Assembly (NCBI RefSeq): GCF_026155325.1
Contig: NZ_JAPFPW010000002.1
Span: 124,001 to 188,000 of the forward strand
Direction of reading: 5' to 3'
Length of the DNA stretch: 64,000 nucleotides
Source: Desulfobotulus pelophilus
GTDB taxonomy: Bacteria > Desulfobacterota > Desulfobacteria > Desulfobacterales > ASO4-4
Translations under genes and position numbers: made by a program
The notes under the pieces: model-generated
What the model saw: only the letters and a program-made list of their open reading frames with translations
Databases searched by the model: none
Told to the model about the DNA's origin: nothing
Part shown: piece after piece, positions 1-12,340 of the stretch
How positions within the stretch are numbered: position 1 is the first letter of the stretch
Layout: each line of letters opens with the position of its first letter

Positions 1-1
1 G

Positions 2-1138
<1,137 letters not shown>

Positions 1139-1180
1139 TGCCAGACGGCTTGTCAAAAAAAATCAGGAAGGGGACAGCTT

Positions 1181-3705
<2,525 letters not shown>

Positions 3706-3729
3706 TGGTGGGTTGGTAGAAACAAAAAA

Positions 3730-3766
3730 AGCGATCGTCCCTGATAAAGCAGTAGGGACGATCGCT
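3730..3766. terminator. Bidirectional terminator between pyrG and csp
   Basis: A 13-bp perfect stem (3730-3742 with 3754-3766) and an 11-nt loop. It is flanked by an A-rich run on the left, which gives a U-tract for the minus-strand csp transcript, and by ATTTTT on the right for the plus-strand pyrG transcript. It sits between two convergent genes, so it probably ends both. Confidence 0.9.
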
Positions 3767-3787
3767 AGAAATTTTTAGAATGTTGGA

Positions 3788-3991
3788 TTAACCCAGGGGA
3801 ACTACCTTGTCAGCGGCCGGACCTTTTTGACCGTTAACAATATCAAACTGAACCCGCTGACCTTCTTGAAGCGTTTTGAAACCGCTGGTCTGGATAGCAG
3901 AAAAATGTACGAATACGTCCTGACCGGAATCCGTAGCGATGAATCCAAAACCTTTTGTCTCATTAAACCATTTTACAGTGCCTTCTGCCAA
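3788..3991 (-). CDS. CspA-family cold-shock protein
   Basis: A 67-residue single cold-shock (OB-fold) domain that binds single-stranded RNA/DNA. RNP1 (KGFGFI) and RNP2 (VFVHF) are intact, as are the opening [14 protein letters not shown] and the closing KGPAADKV. The start is a TTG codon (3989-3991): the frame has no ATG at that end, and a good AAGGAG (3998-4003) lies 6 nt before it. Members of this family act as RNA chaperones, some induced by cold and others constitutive. The leader of about 129 nt from the predicted start site fits cold-shock-type post-transcriptional control, but this is inferred. Confidence 0.95.
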   Translation of the reverse strand: MAEGTVKWFNETKGFGFIATDSGQDVFVHFSAIQTSGFKTLQEGQRVQFDIVNGQKGPAADKVVPLG

Positions 3992-4126
3992 TTTTTTCTC
4001 CTTAACGTCTGTATGTATCTAAAGTGGTGCTCAGAATTGGCAGTTTGTGGATTCGCACACAACCCTTGGATCGTTTGCTGCCCCTTCGTTTTCCGCCAAC
4101 AGCTATTGCACCTGTTGAATAGTAAA

Positions 4127-4155
4127 ACTCTAAAGAAATGTGTATGGGCTGTCAA
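4127..4155 (-). promoter_or_regulatory. Sigma70-type promoter of the csp gene
   Basis: On the minus strand a perfect TTGACA (4150-4155) is followed after exactly 17 bp by TAGAGT (4127-4132, 4 of 6 to TATAAT). Transcription would begin near 4120, giving an untranslated leader of about 129 nt before the TTG start at 3991, as is typical for regulated cold-shock genes. Confidence 0.65.
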
Positions 4156-4199
4156 TGATTATTGTTATTTTTCTTTAAAAAAAATGACGGAGGCTTCTT

Positions 4200-4769
4200 T
4201 TACGGTGTTTTTTCTGTCTGTGCGGTGCGCAGGTTTTCAATGGGAATCCCCATATGCTGCTGATCGGAAAGGGGGATATCCATGGCTTTGTAAAGGCCCT
4301 GCTTGATTTGATCCATGGCGTTCGGCAGATCAATCGTGGTGGAATGATCCGAAAAACGAAAATCAAAGGAAAGACAGAGCATAAAGGCCTGGTCCTGTTT
4401 TTCGGGAAGAATCTGAAACTCGGCGTCTCCCTGTAGCATATCCGGTGCTTCATTAAGAAAACGGGCTGTGCTGAGCAGGCAGGAAAGGTCCGGTGGCAGG
4501 TCAGGGTCTTGGGTTATGAGCTTACGAAGGCGGACGAGTATCTGCTGAAGAAGGTCAGCCTGAAAAATTTTTTCCATGGACTGTTGGCTGATGCCGCATT
4601 CTTTGTGCAGCAGGCTGCCAATGCGGATATATTGCTGCTGCTTCCGCAGTTCCTTCTGTCTGGACAGGGCCTGATGAACCTGTCCCGGGCTTGCGAGTCC
4701 TTTTTCGATGAGCAATTCACCAAAGCGGGTTGTCAGCGGGATACGTGTCATGCCTATGTGCAGAGCCAT
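4200..4769 (-). CDS. Uncharacterised protein with MshEN-like N-terminus
   Basis: A 189-residue protein starting at ATG 4769 after AAGGGG. The N-terminal stretch (about residues 13-35, FGELLIEKGLASPGQVHQAL) resembles the helical N-terminal domain found in GspE/PilB/MshE ATPases and in stand-alone signalling proteins, where related domains can bind c-di-GMP. No ATPase or PilZ motifs follow. The rest (60-189) is helical then mixed, with a QGDAEFQILPE segment and no membrane span. The function is unknown; a link to pili or c-di-GMP is only a hint from the N-terminus. It is upstream of, but probably transcribed separately from, the csp gene, which has its own promoter. Confidence 0.75.
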   Translation of the reverse strand: MALHIGMTRIPLTTRFGELLIEKGLASPGQVHQALSRQKELRKQQQYIRIGSLLHKECGISQQSMEKIFQADLLQQILVRLRKLITQDPDLPPDLSCLLSTARFLNEAPDMLQGDAEFQILPEKQDQAFMLCLSFDFRFSDHSTTIDLPNAMDQIKQGLYKAMDIPLSDQQHMGIPIENLRTAQTEKTP

Positions 4770-4941
4770 GATTGCCCCTTTTTATGGTGCGATGCGCCGG
4801 ACGCTCTCTCTCCTGAACCTGCGTTCTGATTCCCCGTGTGTAAGGGGAACAGAAGGCTTGCCGTGTGGGCTGAGCAGATAATCAATATGAACGGATCAGC
4901 CTGATGTTACAGAAAGAAGCCGTCCATTTTGATTGTCTGTG

Positions 4942-5127
4942 TCAGGCGGAAACGGGAATGCGTTCTTCAGGATTGCCCTTGCGTCTTCGTATGACGTGGA
5001 TGCCTGAGGATGCAGGCTGGGTTGCCGCATTGTCGACGGCTTTGTGGGTTGATGTGTTTTTTTTTGAATTTTCTTTGATCATTCTTGAAAGTTGAGCTTC
5101 AATTCGTGCTTTTTTTGCTTTGTCCAT
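4942..5127 (-). CDS. Small basic hypothetical protein
   Basis: A 61-residue open frame starting at ATG 5127, rich in Lys, Arg and Glu (MDKAKKARIEAQLSRMIKEN at its start), with a predicted charged helix over residues 1-25 and a basic IRRRKG patch near the C-terminus. There is no signal peptide or membrane span. The composition is more protein-like than the opposite-strand frames, but the ribosome-binding site is weak (GAACAAGACATC), so it may not be translated. No family was recognised. It lies alone between the 189-residue gene and the kinase operon. Confidence 0.4.
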   Translation of the reverse strand: MDKAKKARIEAQLSRMIKENSKKNTSTHKAVDNAATQPASSGIHVIRRRKGNPEERIPVSA

Positions 5128-5563
5128 GATGTCTTGTTCTTGTCCGGTATCTTGATAAATAATGGAAAACGTGTCCCAAAGTATTGTTTTGGCTGCTTTG
5201 CTACGATGTCATCCGTAGAATATACACTGCGGAAATATCGCAGAAACGGATGTCACACCGCAATGTCTGTCCGGTGTGGACAAAAAACAGAAATGACAAT
5301 GGTTACGTATTCCGACGAGGGGTGGTATGTCCGGAATCGGACACACATAAAACAGAAGATAAGGAAAAAACTGATAACAGTTTAGAATATTTCCTGAAGA
5401 AGAAAATTTCTTTTGACCGCAGTCTTTTCCCGAGTGACAACAGGAAGCTATACTGTATTTTTTAAAAAGACAATATGAAAATGAATCTTTTCAAGAGTTT
5501 TTTTTGTGTACGCCGTTTTGTATCCCTTGGATTTGTTTGATGCCGGGTGTTGGGGCCTTGGAT
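5128..5563. other. Intergenic region with palindromes, no convincing gene
   Basis: This 436-bp stretch separates the small gene at 5127 from the end of the kinase operon. The short open frames here have low-complexity or cysteine/histidine-random translations and no ribosome-binding sites. It contains two GTCC-centred palindromes (see 5268-5343) and an inverted repeat of CATCCGT/ACGGATG around 5209-5254. No transcript or terminator could be assigned. Confidence 0.5.
5268..5343. promoter_or_regulatory. Two TGTCC-type palindromes, possible operators
   Basis: TGTCC-N5-GGACA at 5268-5282 and TGTCCG-GAAT-CGGACA at 5328-5343, with centres about 60 bp apart. Similar half-sites at this spacing suggest a dimeric regulator bound twice, possibly controlling the small gene starting at 5127, though no promoter could be matched to them. 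Confidence 0.3.
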
Positions 5564-8272
5564 TTAAAGCCCGTCCTTCAGACTGTCGTGTAGTGGCTGG
5601 ATGAGGGCCGTGGCACCGTCAAAATCGTAAACCCAGAGCCTTTTTTTGGCAAAAACAAGGGTTTCTTTAACGGCCGGTGGAAGATGTTTTGCCAGAAGAG
5701 TATCCATATGTTTTTCAGCCTTTTCATCATAGCGACGGAGAAGTTCCCGGAGTTCCTGCAGAAGATCAGCGAGTTCCGTTATGTCAGGTGGTTCTGTTTC
5801 CGTTCTGGCCGGCAGGCACTCATGGGGAGATGGACAGAACAGTTCCATGAGCCGGCCATAGAGCTGGTCTGGCAGGATGGGTTTGATGATGTGGCCCTGC
5901 ATACCGCTGTCCAGCGATTTTTTTCTGTCTTCTGAAAAGGCACTTGCCGTCATGGCCAGTATGGGGAGATGCTGGAATCCGGGAGACTCCCGGATTTGAC
6001 GCGTAGCTTCATAACCATCCATTATGGGCATCTGTATGTCCATGAGTACACAGTCATAATGGTCCGGTGGGTTGGCTCTGATCTGTTTCAGAGCCTCGTT
6101 ACCATTAAAGGCCATTTCCGTTTTTATCCCTACCTGTTTCAGGAGCTCACCTGCTACCATGCGGTTGATTTCGTTGTCTTCCACAAGAAGAATTCGTCTT
6201 CCCTGAAGGGGGGAAAGGGATCTGCCATCGGCAAGGGCTGTTCTTTGTTTTTTTATTTTTCGTTTCTTTTTTTCTCCCATGTTTCCCAGCAGATTTTTGA
6301 TAAACAGGCTGGGAGTTGCCGGTCGGGTTATGATTCCACTAAAGCAGCCTGCTTTTTTTATTGTGTCCGGCAGCAGATATCCGGCAGGAGCCGTCAGAAA
6401 AACGGAGGGCTTCGGTTGGAGCTGATTTCCTTCCAGAATATCCTGCATCTGACTGGTTTCGGATGTCTGGGAGAGGCTGCTATCCAGAAAAACCAGCTGA
6501 AAGGGATTGGGTAGTGCGCGCAGTCGGCGAGCGGCTTCGTTTACTGACGAAACGCATTCATTTTTGATGGAAAAAAATGTGAGGTATTTTTGTATGATTT
6601 CAATTGCTTCTGTGTTGGTGTCCACAATCAGCGCTTGAAATGTACGCCATTTTTCAGGCAGGGAAGACCGGTCCAGTACGGTATCCGGTGCTGGTTGCAG
6701 GACGCATGTGAAACCGAAGGTACTTCCTCTCCCGGGGTTGCTTTCCGCCCATATCTGACCACCCATCAGTTCCACAAGTTCCCTGCATATGCTCAGACCA
6801 AGGCCCGTGCCACCGAATTTTCGTGTGGTTTTGCTGTCTGCCTGACGGAAAGGGCGGAAAAGATTGTGCTGTTCTTTTGCATTCATACCGATGCCGGTGT
6901 CCCGGACGGTGAATTCAAGGATCAGAGAGTTCTGGTCCCGGGAGAGGATCTGGACGGACAGTATGATCTGGCCGGTTTCTGTAAACTTTACGGCATTGTT
7001 CAACAGGTTGATCAGTATCTGGCCCAGCCGCAGAGGATCACCCTCAAGCTGAGAGGGGATGGCAGGATCCCTGAAACAGAGCAGGTGCAAACCTTTGACC
7101 TTAGCGTTCTCATTTATCATATTCCAGGATTGGGCCAAAACCTCATCCAGTATAAAAGGTATGGTTTCCAGCTGAGTTTTTCCAGCCTCGATTTTAGAAA
7201 AATCCAGAATACTGTTAAGGATTTGGAGAAGAGAGTGGCTGGCATCGCCAATTTTGATAAGATAATCCTGCTGCTTTTCCGACAGGTCGGTTTGGAGACA
7301 GAGGTCTGTCAAGCCTATGATGGCGTTCATGGGAGTCCGTATCTCATGGCTCATATTGGCAAGGAATGTGCTTTTGGCGATATTGGCCATTTCTGCTTTG
7401 CTTGCAAGTCTGTTGGCGCGGTCAATGGATTTTTCAAGCAGCGTGTTGGTTTCAAGGAGATGGCGCTCGTTTTTTTTTCTTTCGGAAATGTCCGCATAGA
7501 TGGCATAGCCACCGCGGATGATGCCGTTAATCAGAACCGGCCCTCCTTTTAGCAGCACCTCAATGCCGTTGCCGTTTTTGGCATAGCGTATGACTTCCAT
7601 TTCGATGGTCTCTCCGGAAAGAATTCTGGGAGATCCGTATTCTTTTTCCCTGTTTAGCGGGTCGATAACATGATTGATATTTTTCCCCAGAATTTCTTCA
7701 AGGGTATAGCCGAACATTTCTGTAAAACGATCATTGATATTAAAAACAAGATGATGGTTGTCAAAATAAATCATGGCATCATGGGTGGTTGTGAAAATGG
7801 ATTCAAAGTGGGCTTTTTGAACAAGCAGCGCCTGTTCGCTGGTTTTCTGTTTTTCCAGTGCCGTACAGACTCTCGAAAGCATACGGGTGAGGGGCTTCAT
7901 TTCGTTGAGAAAGAAGGGATTGAAAGGCTTGGGGCGGGCAAGAAGCAGAAAACCAAAGTCGTCCAGGGGAAAAGCATAATAATGGGAGGAACCATGAATC
8001 CCTGAAGCCCATGCCGTTTGTGGGGAATCTTTCATTTGTTCATGAAGTTTGTTCATGAGCGCAAGATAGTTGGGATGTTTTGCCATGGATTTGGGCAGTA
8101 TATGGGCGGTTTGAAAGCCCTCTGGGCTTCTTTGAACCACGGCTGCCATGGTGCAGTTCAGTTTGCGCAGAAAGGTGGGCAGGCAGTTCTGAAGGAGTTT
8201 TTGTTGATCAAGCTCCCCGCTGATGGAAAAGGCAATTTCCAGCAGGGCGTCTTTATACATCGCAAGATTCAT
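5564..8272 (-). CDS. Cytoplasmic hybrid histidine kinase (GAF-like, PAS, HisKA, HATPase, 2 REC)
   Basis: A 902-residue hybrid sensor kinase with no membrane span. In order: a poorly conserved GAF-like region (about 5-140), PAS (150-265), HisKA with MSHEIRTPMNAI (about 300-365), HATPase with NNAVKF, DTGIGM and GGTGLGLSI (410-530), a degenerate receiver (540-660), a normal receiver with VEDNEINR and VLMDIQMPIMDGYEA (690-810), and a helical tail. The first receiver lacks the acidic pair (IVDTNTEA) and has Arg where the conserved Lys belongs (ITRPATP), so it is probably not phosphorylated. Start 8272 was chosen for its TTGGAG site; a start at 8353 would overlap the FIST gene by 101 bp rather than 20 bp. 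The coupling to the FIST gene suggests that protein as its sensor partner. Confidence 0.93.
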   Translation of the reverse strand: MNLAMYKDALLEIAFSISGELDQQKLLQNCLPTFLRKLNCTMAAVVQRSPEGFQTAHILPKSMAKHPNYLALMNKLHEQMKDSPQTAWASGIHGSSHYYAFPLDDFGFLLLARPKPFNPFFLNEMKPLTRMLSRVCTALEKQKTSEQALLVQKAHFESIFTTTHDAMIYFDNHHLVFNINDRFTEMFGYTLEEILGKNINHVIDPLNREKEYGSPRILSGETIEMEVIRYAKNGNGIEVLLKGGPVLINGIIRGGYAIYADISERKKNERHLLETNTLLEKSIDRANRLASKAEMANIAKSTFLANMSHEIRTPMNAIIGLTDLCLQTDLSEKQQDYLIKIGDASHSLLQILNSILDFSKIEAGKTQLETIPFILDEVLAQSWNMINENAKVKGLHLLCFRDPAIPSQLEGDPLRLGQILINLLNNAVKFTETGQIILSVQILSRDQNSLILEFTVRDTGIGMNAKEQHNLFRPFRQADSKTTRKFGGTGLGLSICRELVELMGGQIWAESNPGRGSTFGFTCVLQPAPDTVLDRSSLPEKWRTFQALIVDTNTEAIEIIQKYLTFFSIKNECVSSVNEAARRLRALPNPFQLVFLDSSLSQTSETSQMQDILEGNQLQPKPSVFLTAPAGYLLPDTIKKAGCFSGIITRPATPSLFIKNLLGNMGEKKKRKIKKQRTALADGRSLSPLQGRRILLVEDNEINRMVAGELLKQVGIKTEMAFNGNEALKQIRANPPDHYDCVLMDIQMPIMDGYEATRQIRESPGFQHLPILAMTASAFSEDRKKSLDSGMQGHIIKPILPDQLYGRLMELFCPSPHECLPARTETEPPDITELADLLQELRELLRRYDEKAEKHMDTLLAKHLPPAVKETLVFAKKRLWVYDFDGATALIQPLHDSLKDGL

Positions 8273-9392
8273 GGGACTCTCCAAGGAGGCCGGTGACAGC
8301 CGTTTTATTGTAGAATTCCAGGAAAGCGTCCCCCGTATTGGCAATTTCTCCAAGGGTCAGGGCTCCGAAGGTGAAGGAACCTTGTGTTACGGAGCGGATT
8401 TCCTCCTCAAAATGATGGCCGAGGAAAAGAACCCGGGAAATGCAGTCTATGAAAAAAAGTACGGGCTTCCTTTCTTTGCCTCTGTAATTGGCCTCTGCCA
8501 TTTTTCTTGCATGAACCGCGCCTTCAATCAGAGATTGTCTGTCTCCGTGGAGAACATGGACATAGCTCCCCCGGGGAATTTGCCCCACACAGGTCAGCAC
8601 ATTGTGGGTAACGGATATGGGGTCCCGCACAATCATCTCCGCGTCCATCCGTGCAATTCCCAGAGGATAAGCCTTGGCCATGTCAAAAAAACTGTGGTGA
8701 TCAAAGGACATGCCGGAGTGCTGTTCCACGATTTGGCGGTACAGGGTGAAAGCAGGCTGCCAGTTCAGTGAGAGAATGCGGTTGAGGGCGACTTCCGTTA
8801 CTTTCATGGCTTCGGAAATGGCATGGTAACCGTGAGCTACGCCAATGCCGCTGGGAATATCCGTAAGGGCCAGAATGGCTGCGTCAGCAATCAAACCCTC
8901 TGGAGTAATTATGCACGGGTTGCGGATGAAACTCAGCGATCCGGCACCGCCTCCAATATAGGCCGGTGCCAGTCCAAGGGTATTGAAAAGACCATCGATG
9001 AGTTCTCCGATGCGGTGGGACATGGCATCCAGAAAAATAAAAAGGGTTTTTCCGCTGTATTCCCTATGCTGGAATTCCTGCGCGAGGATATCTTCAAAAT
9101 GGTTGCCCGGTCGGCTTATTCCCCTGAGGATAAAGGGGGTGATCTTGTGAAAAAGACCAATGATGAGGGTACCCTTTTCCAGATTTTTCCCTTCGGCAAT
9201 AATCTGGGGGAAAATACCTCCAAAAACAGGAACAGGAGAGGCCAGAAGCCAGGGGTTCACCGATTCGCCTGTCCAGCCGTTGGCATCACAGGCGAGGATG
9301 AGCAGGGCTTTAACCCTTGGGTCTCCTGTGATCTGTCCTGCCGTTTCACGGGCTGTTTCCGGTTGACCCTTTGTGCATAGCCTTACAATCAT
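8253..9392 (-). CDS. FIST-domain sensory protein (NosP-like family)
   Basis: A 379-residue soluble protein with FIST_N and FIST_C domains. Typical features include LLILACDANGW near the start, the glycine-rich AYIGGGAGS, GIGVAHGYHAI, the FFDMAKAYPLGI block and the C-terminal GALTLGEIANTGDAFLEFYN. FIST domains are sensor modules usually tied to kinases, cyclases or chemoreceptors. One characterised group, NosP of Pseudomonas, binds haem and NO and controls a co-encoded hybrid kinase. Here the gene overlaps the upstream kinase by 4 bp (ATGA) and the downstream kinase by 20 bp, so all three are translationally coupled. Haem binding is not shown by the sequence; a small-molecule ligand is equally possible. 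Confidence 0.9.
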   Translation of the reverse strand: MIVRLCTKGQPETARETAGQITGDPRVKALLILACDANGWTGESVNPWLLASPVPVFGGIFPQIIAEGKNLEKGTLIIGLFHKITPFILRGISRPGNHFEDILAQEFQHREYSGKTLFIFLDAMSHRIGELIDGLFNTLGLAPAYIGGGAGSLSFIRNPCIITPEGLIADAAILALTDIPSGIGVAHGYHAISEAMKVTEVALNRILSLNWQPAFTLYRQIVEQHSGMSFDHHSFFDMAKAYPLGIARMDAEMIVRDPISVTHNVLTCVGQIPRGSYVHVLHGDRQSLIEGAVHARKMAEANYRGKERKPVLFFIDCISRVLFLGHHFEEEIRSVTQGSFTFGALTLGEIANTGDAFLEFYNKTAVTGLLGESHESCDV

Positions 9393-12283
9393 GGGGCTTC
9401 CTTTCCTTTCCTGTCGGTTGGTGCCAGCCAGGCGAGAAGTTTTTCATATTCATAGTCCTTAGCCAGAGATTCCAGTGCAAGGGCTGCCGGGCTGTTTCTG
9501 GATGCAGTTTGCCTGATCATTTCATAAAGGCGTACCGTATCTCCTTCCCGCACTGCCTGGCCGAAGTCCCTGCGCTCTTCGCAGGAGAGAAGAGAGGGAC
9601 TGGAGGGCAGGGATGCCAGGGCGGATTGGGGGCTTTCTGCTGCCTGCAGGGTGGTTGGAGTAAAGATGTACTGTAGCTGAAGACTTGAAGCCAGAATATC
9701 AAAAAGTTCCCGAGGTTGGAATGGCTTTCGAAGGAAAGCGTCTACCCCTGCGGCCATAACGGCGCCGCGCTCGTCTTCAAAAACAGTGGCCGTAAGGGCG
9801 ATAATAACCGGAGATTTTTGGGTGATGTCTGATTTAATCCGACGTGTGGCCTCATATCCATCCATGACGGGCATGCGTATATCCATAAGGATCGCGTGGG
9901 GATGCCATGAGTCGGTAATCCGGGTGGCTTCCGCACCATTTTCCGCATCTCGGATCTGGAAGCCCAGAGGTTTGAGGAGGGCGTGGAGCAGGGAACGGTT
10001 TTCCTTCACGTCATCGGCCACAAGAATGCGGATGGGATCTCTGCCCGGATCAGGTATCACAGCCTGCGGAAGGGGAGAGAGCTCTATGCTGCTGAGGCGG
10101 TCAACTACCCGGAGGGGGATTTCGAGACGAAAGGTAGCGCCATGCCCCCGCTGGCTTGAACAGGTGAGGCTTCCGTTCATCATTTCCGCAAAATTTCGGC
10201 TGATGGTCAGGCCAAGGCCTGTGCCGCCGGCCTTAAAGCCTTCCAGCGTCTGATGAAATGCTTCAAAAAGCAGAGAAGATTCATTTTCATCAAGGCCAGG
10301 TCCTGAATCAGCCACCTCGAAAATCATGTGTGCCGTGTTCGGTTCTTTTTCAGAAAAATGGTGATCAGACCGGATTCGTAAGGTAACGCCGCCTTCCTCG
10401 GTGAACTTGATGGCATTGCCCAGAAGGTTGATCAGAATTTGCCGTAACTTTGTTTCGTCCGCATGCAGATAAAGGGGCAGGGAATCACTTTTTTCCACAA
10501 GAAATTGCAGCCCCTTTTCTGTAGCGCGGGTACGGAAAATCATTTCTACATCCCGTATAAGATCCGACAGGGAGAAGTCCTGGGACACAAGATGGGTCTC
10601 GCCTGCTTCAATTCTGGACATATCCAGAATATCGTTAATCAGCTGAAGCAGGTGATGACCACTCCGGAGGATAATGGTGATGTGATCCTTTTGCTGGGGA
10701 GAAAGAAGCGTATCCCTTGCAAGAACATGGGCGAACCCCAGAATGGCATTCATCGGGGTACGGATTTCATGACTCATGTTGGCGAGAAAACGACTTTTGG
10801 CGATGTTGGCACGCCGGGCTTTTACCGCCATTTCTTCTGCAACGGCAAGAGCTTCTCCAAGAGAGATGTTGGTTTCCGTAAGGGCTAATTCCGTTTTTTT
10901 GCGCTGGGTGATGTCCGTGTGGGATCCGGCCAGTCTGTACGGTGTGCCGGACTGATCCCTCATGGCCGCTCCCCGTGCAAGAATCCAGCGGAAGGAACCG
11001 TCTTTGTGCAGCATGCGGAATTCATTCTCATATTGATGGATTTTGCAGCTAATGTACAGATTCACTTTTTCAAGCACCATCTGCCTGTCATCCGGGTGAA
11101 TGCGGCTGGTAAAAGTCGAAAAATCATTGGAAAGTTCTCCGTCTTTGTAGCCGAGCTGTTCTTTCCATTTCGGCGATAGATAGAGTGTGTTTTTTCGGAG
11201 ATCCCAGTCCCATATGCCATCGTTGGAACCTTTCGCTGCCAGTGCAAACTGTTCTCTGCTCTGTTCCAGAATCTCTGTGGAAGTGGTTGTCTGCTGCAGT
11301 GTTTCCAGCGTGCGGTTGAATGCCCTTGCCAGTTCCTGCAGTTCAAAAGGGCCATCCAGTTTTATGCGGCGGTTCAGATCCCTATGGTTGACGACACTGC
11401 CTATGGCTTGGCTGAGTTTGTTCACACTTCCGACGGCAAGGCGGGTTCCTGCTATGACGGAGCTGATGAGAGCCGCAATGCCGCAGGATGTGATGAGAAA
11501 CATATAAAATGCCAGTTTTCGTACCGGCTCCAAAGCCGCATGGCGATCCTGCCCCAGAAGAAGGCGTACGCCGGAAAGGGTGTCAATGCTTCGGCTCATA
11601 AAAATCCAGTCGGATGTGTTTTCGGGTACATGAAGTCCGAAGCGCTGGCGGTAGCTGGTGTTGGCCATGATTATGTTCTGGTTGGCATCGATAAAGGCTA
11701 TGTCCAGGTCCGTACGGTCCATGTTTTTCAACCGGGGAATGGTTTCCGCAGGCAGGGAAAAGACAAGGCCGCCTTCCGGAAAGCCGTTCACCAGAATGGG
11801 GATCATTACCTCTATGCCATGGGATGTCATATGGACGGTTTTTTTCTTGATTTTCAGTTCGTGCAGAAGGGTTTCCGGAAGATCAGGCCGGGTCTGGGGG
11901 CCGGTGGCAACGATTTCACGGCCCATGAAATCCACGAGGGCAATGCGTTCTGAAGGCATGCCCGTTATGCTGAGGGACTGGAAAAAAAGAGGAAGATAGA
12001 AATCCCGGTCCAGAGCGTGAATCAACCCGTTAATGATCAGGTCGTTACGGGCAAGGTGCTGAATCTGTTTGATCAGTGTGTCCATTCTGTCCGCTATCTG
12101 CCCCTGCTGGGTATCGGCGGCCGCCTGAAGACGGGCATGTACGGAAGAAAGAATCATGGAGTGGGCAACCCAGAGTCCGGCCAGGCCAGCCAGAAGCATA
12201 ATGACGAGGGTTGGAGGAACCACCCTCCACAGGATATAGGATGCAAAACGGGGAGGGACTTTGGGTATTCTGGAAGCAGCCAT
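9389..12283 (-). CDS. Membrane hybrid histidine kinase (HAMP-PAS-HisKA-HATPase-REC)
   Basis: A 964-residue kinase. A membrane helix (about 17-38) and a second (about 262-285) bracket a periplasmic sensor of some 220 residues with Cache-like segments (RIALVDFMGREIV, DIAFIDANQNIIMA). Then HAMP (286-335), PAS of the PAS_3 type (345-465), HisKA with MSHEIRTPMNAILGF (about 505-570), HATPase with NAIKFT and GGTGLGLTI (615-735), a receiver with VADDVKENR and ILMDIRMPVMDGYEA (760-875), and an 85-residue tail. It follows the binding-protein gene by 57 bp and overlaps the FIST gene by 4 bp. The ligand is unknown; the co-encoded binding protein is a candidate partner for the periplasmic domain. Confidence 0.94.
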   Translation of the reverse strand: MAASRIPKVPPRFASYILWRVVPPTLVIMLLAGLAGLWVAHSMILSSVHARLQAAADTQQGQIADRMDTLIKQIQHLARNDLIINGLIHALDRDFYLPLFFQSLSITGMPSERIALVDFMGREIVATGPQTRPDLPETLLHELKIKKKTVHMTSHGIEVMIPILVNGFPEGGLVFSLPAETIPRLKNMDRTDLDIAFIDANQNIIMANTSYRQRFGLHVPENTSDWIFMSRSIDTLSGVRLLLGQDRHAALEPVRKLAFYMFLITSCGIAALISSVIAGTRLAVGSVNKLSQAIGSVVNHRDLNRRIKLDGPFELQELARAFNRTLETLQQTTTSTEILEQSREQFALAAKGSNDGIWDWDLRKNTLYLSPKWKEQLGYKDGELSNDFSTFTSRIHPDDRQMVLEKVNLYISCKIHQYENEFRMLHKDGSFRWILARGAAMRDQSGTPYRLAGSHTDITQRKKTELALTETNISLGEALAVAEEMAVKARRANIAKSRFLANMSHEIRTPMNAILGFAHVLARDTLLSPQQKDHITIILRSGHHLLQLINDILDMSRIEAGETHLVSQDFSLSDLIRDVEMIFRTRATEKGLQFLVEKSDSLPLYLHADETKLRQILINLLGNAIKFTEEGGVTLRIRSDHHFSEKEPNTAHMIFEVADSGPGLDENESSLLFEAFHQTLEGFKAGGTGLGLTISRNFAEMMNGSLTCSSQRGHGATFRLEIPLRVVDRLSSIELSPLPQAVIPDPGRDPIRILVADDVKENRSLLHALLKPLGFQIRDAENGAEATRITDSWHPHAILMDIRMPVMDGYEATRRIKSDITQKSPVIIALTATVFEDERGAVMAAGVDAFLRKPFQPRELFDILASSLQLQYIFTPTTLQAAESPQSALASLPSSPSLLSCEERRDFGQAVREGDTVRLYEMIRQTASRNSPAALALESLAKDYEYEKLLAWLAPTDRKGKEAP

Positions 12284-12340
12284 GGAGATGCTCCTTTGGG
12301 GGTCTGTATGTTCAACAGACAGGGTGATTACCGTATGGTT

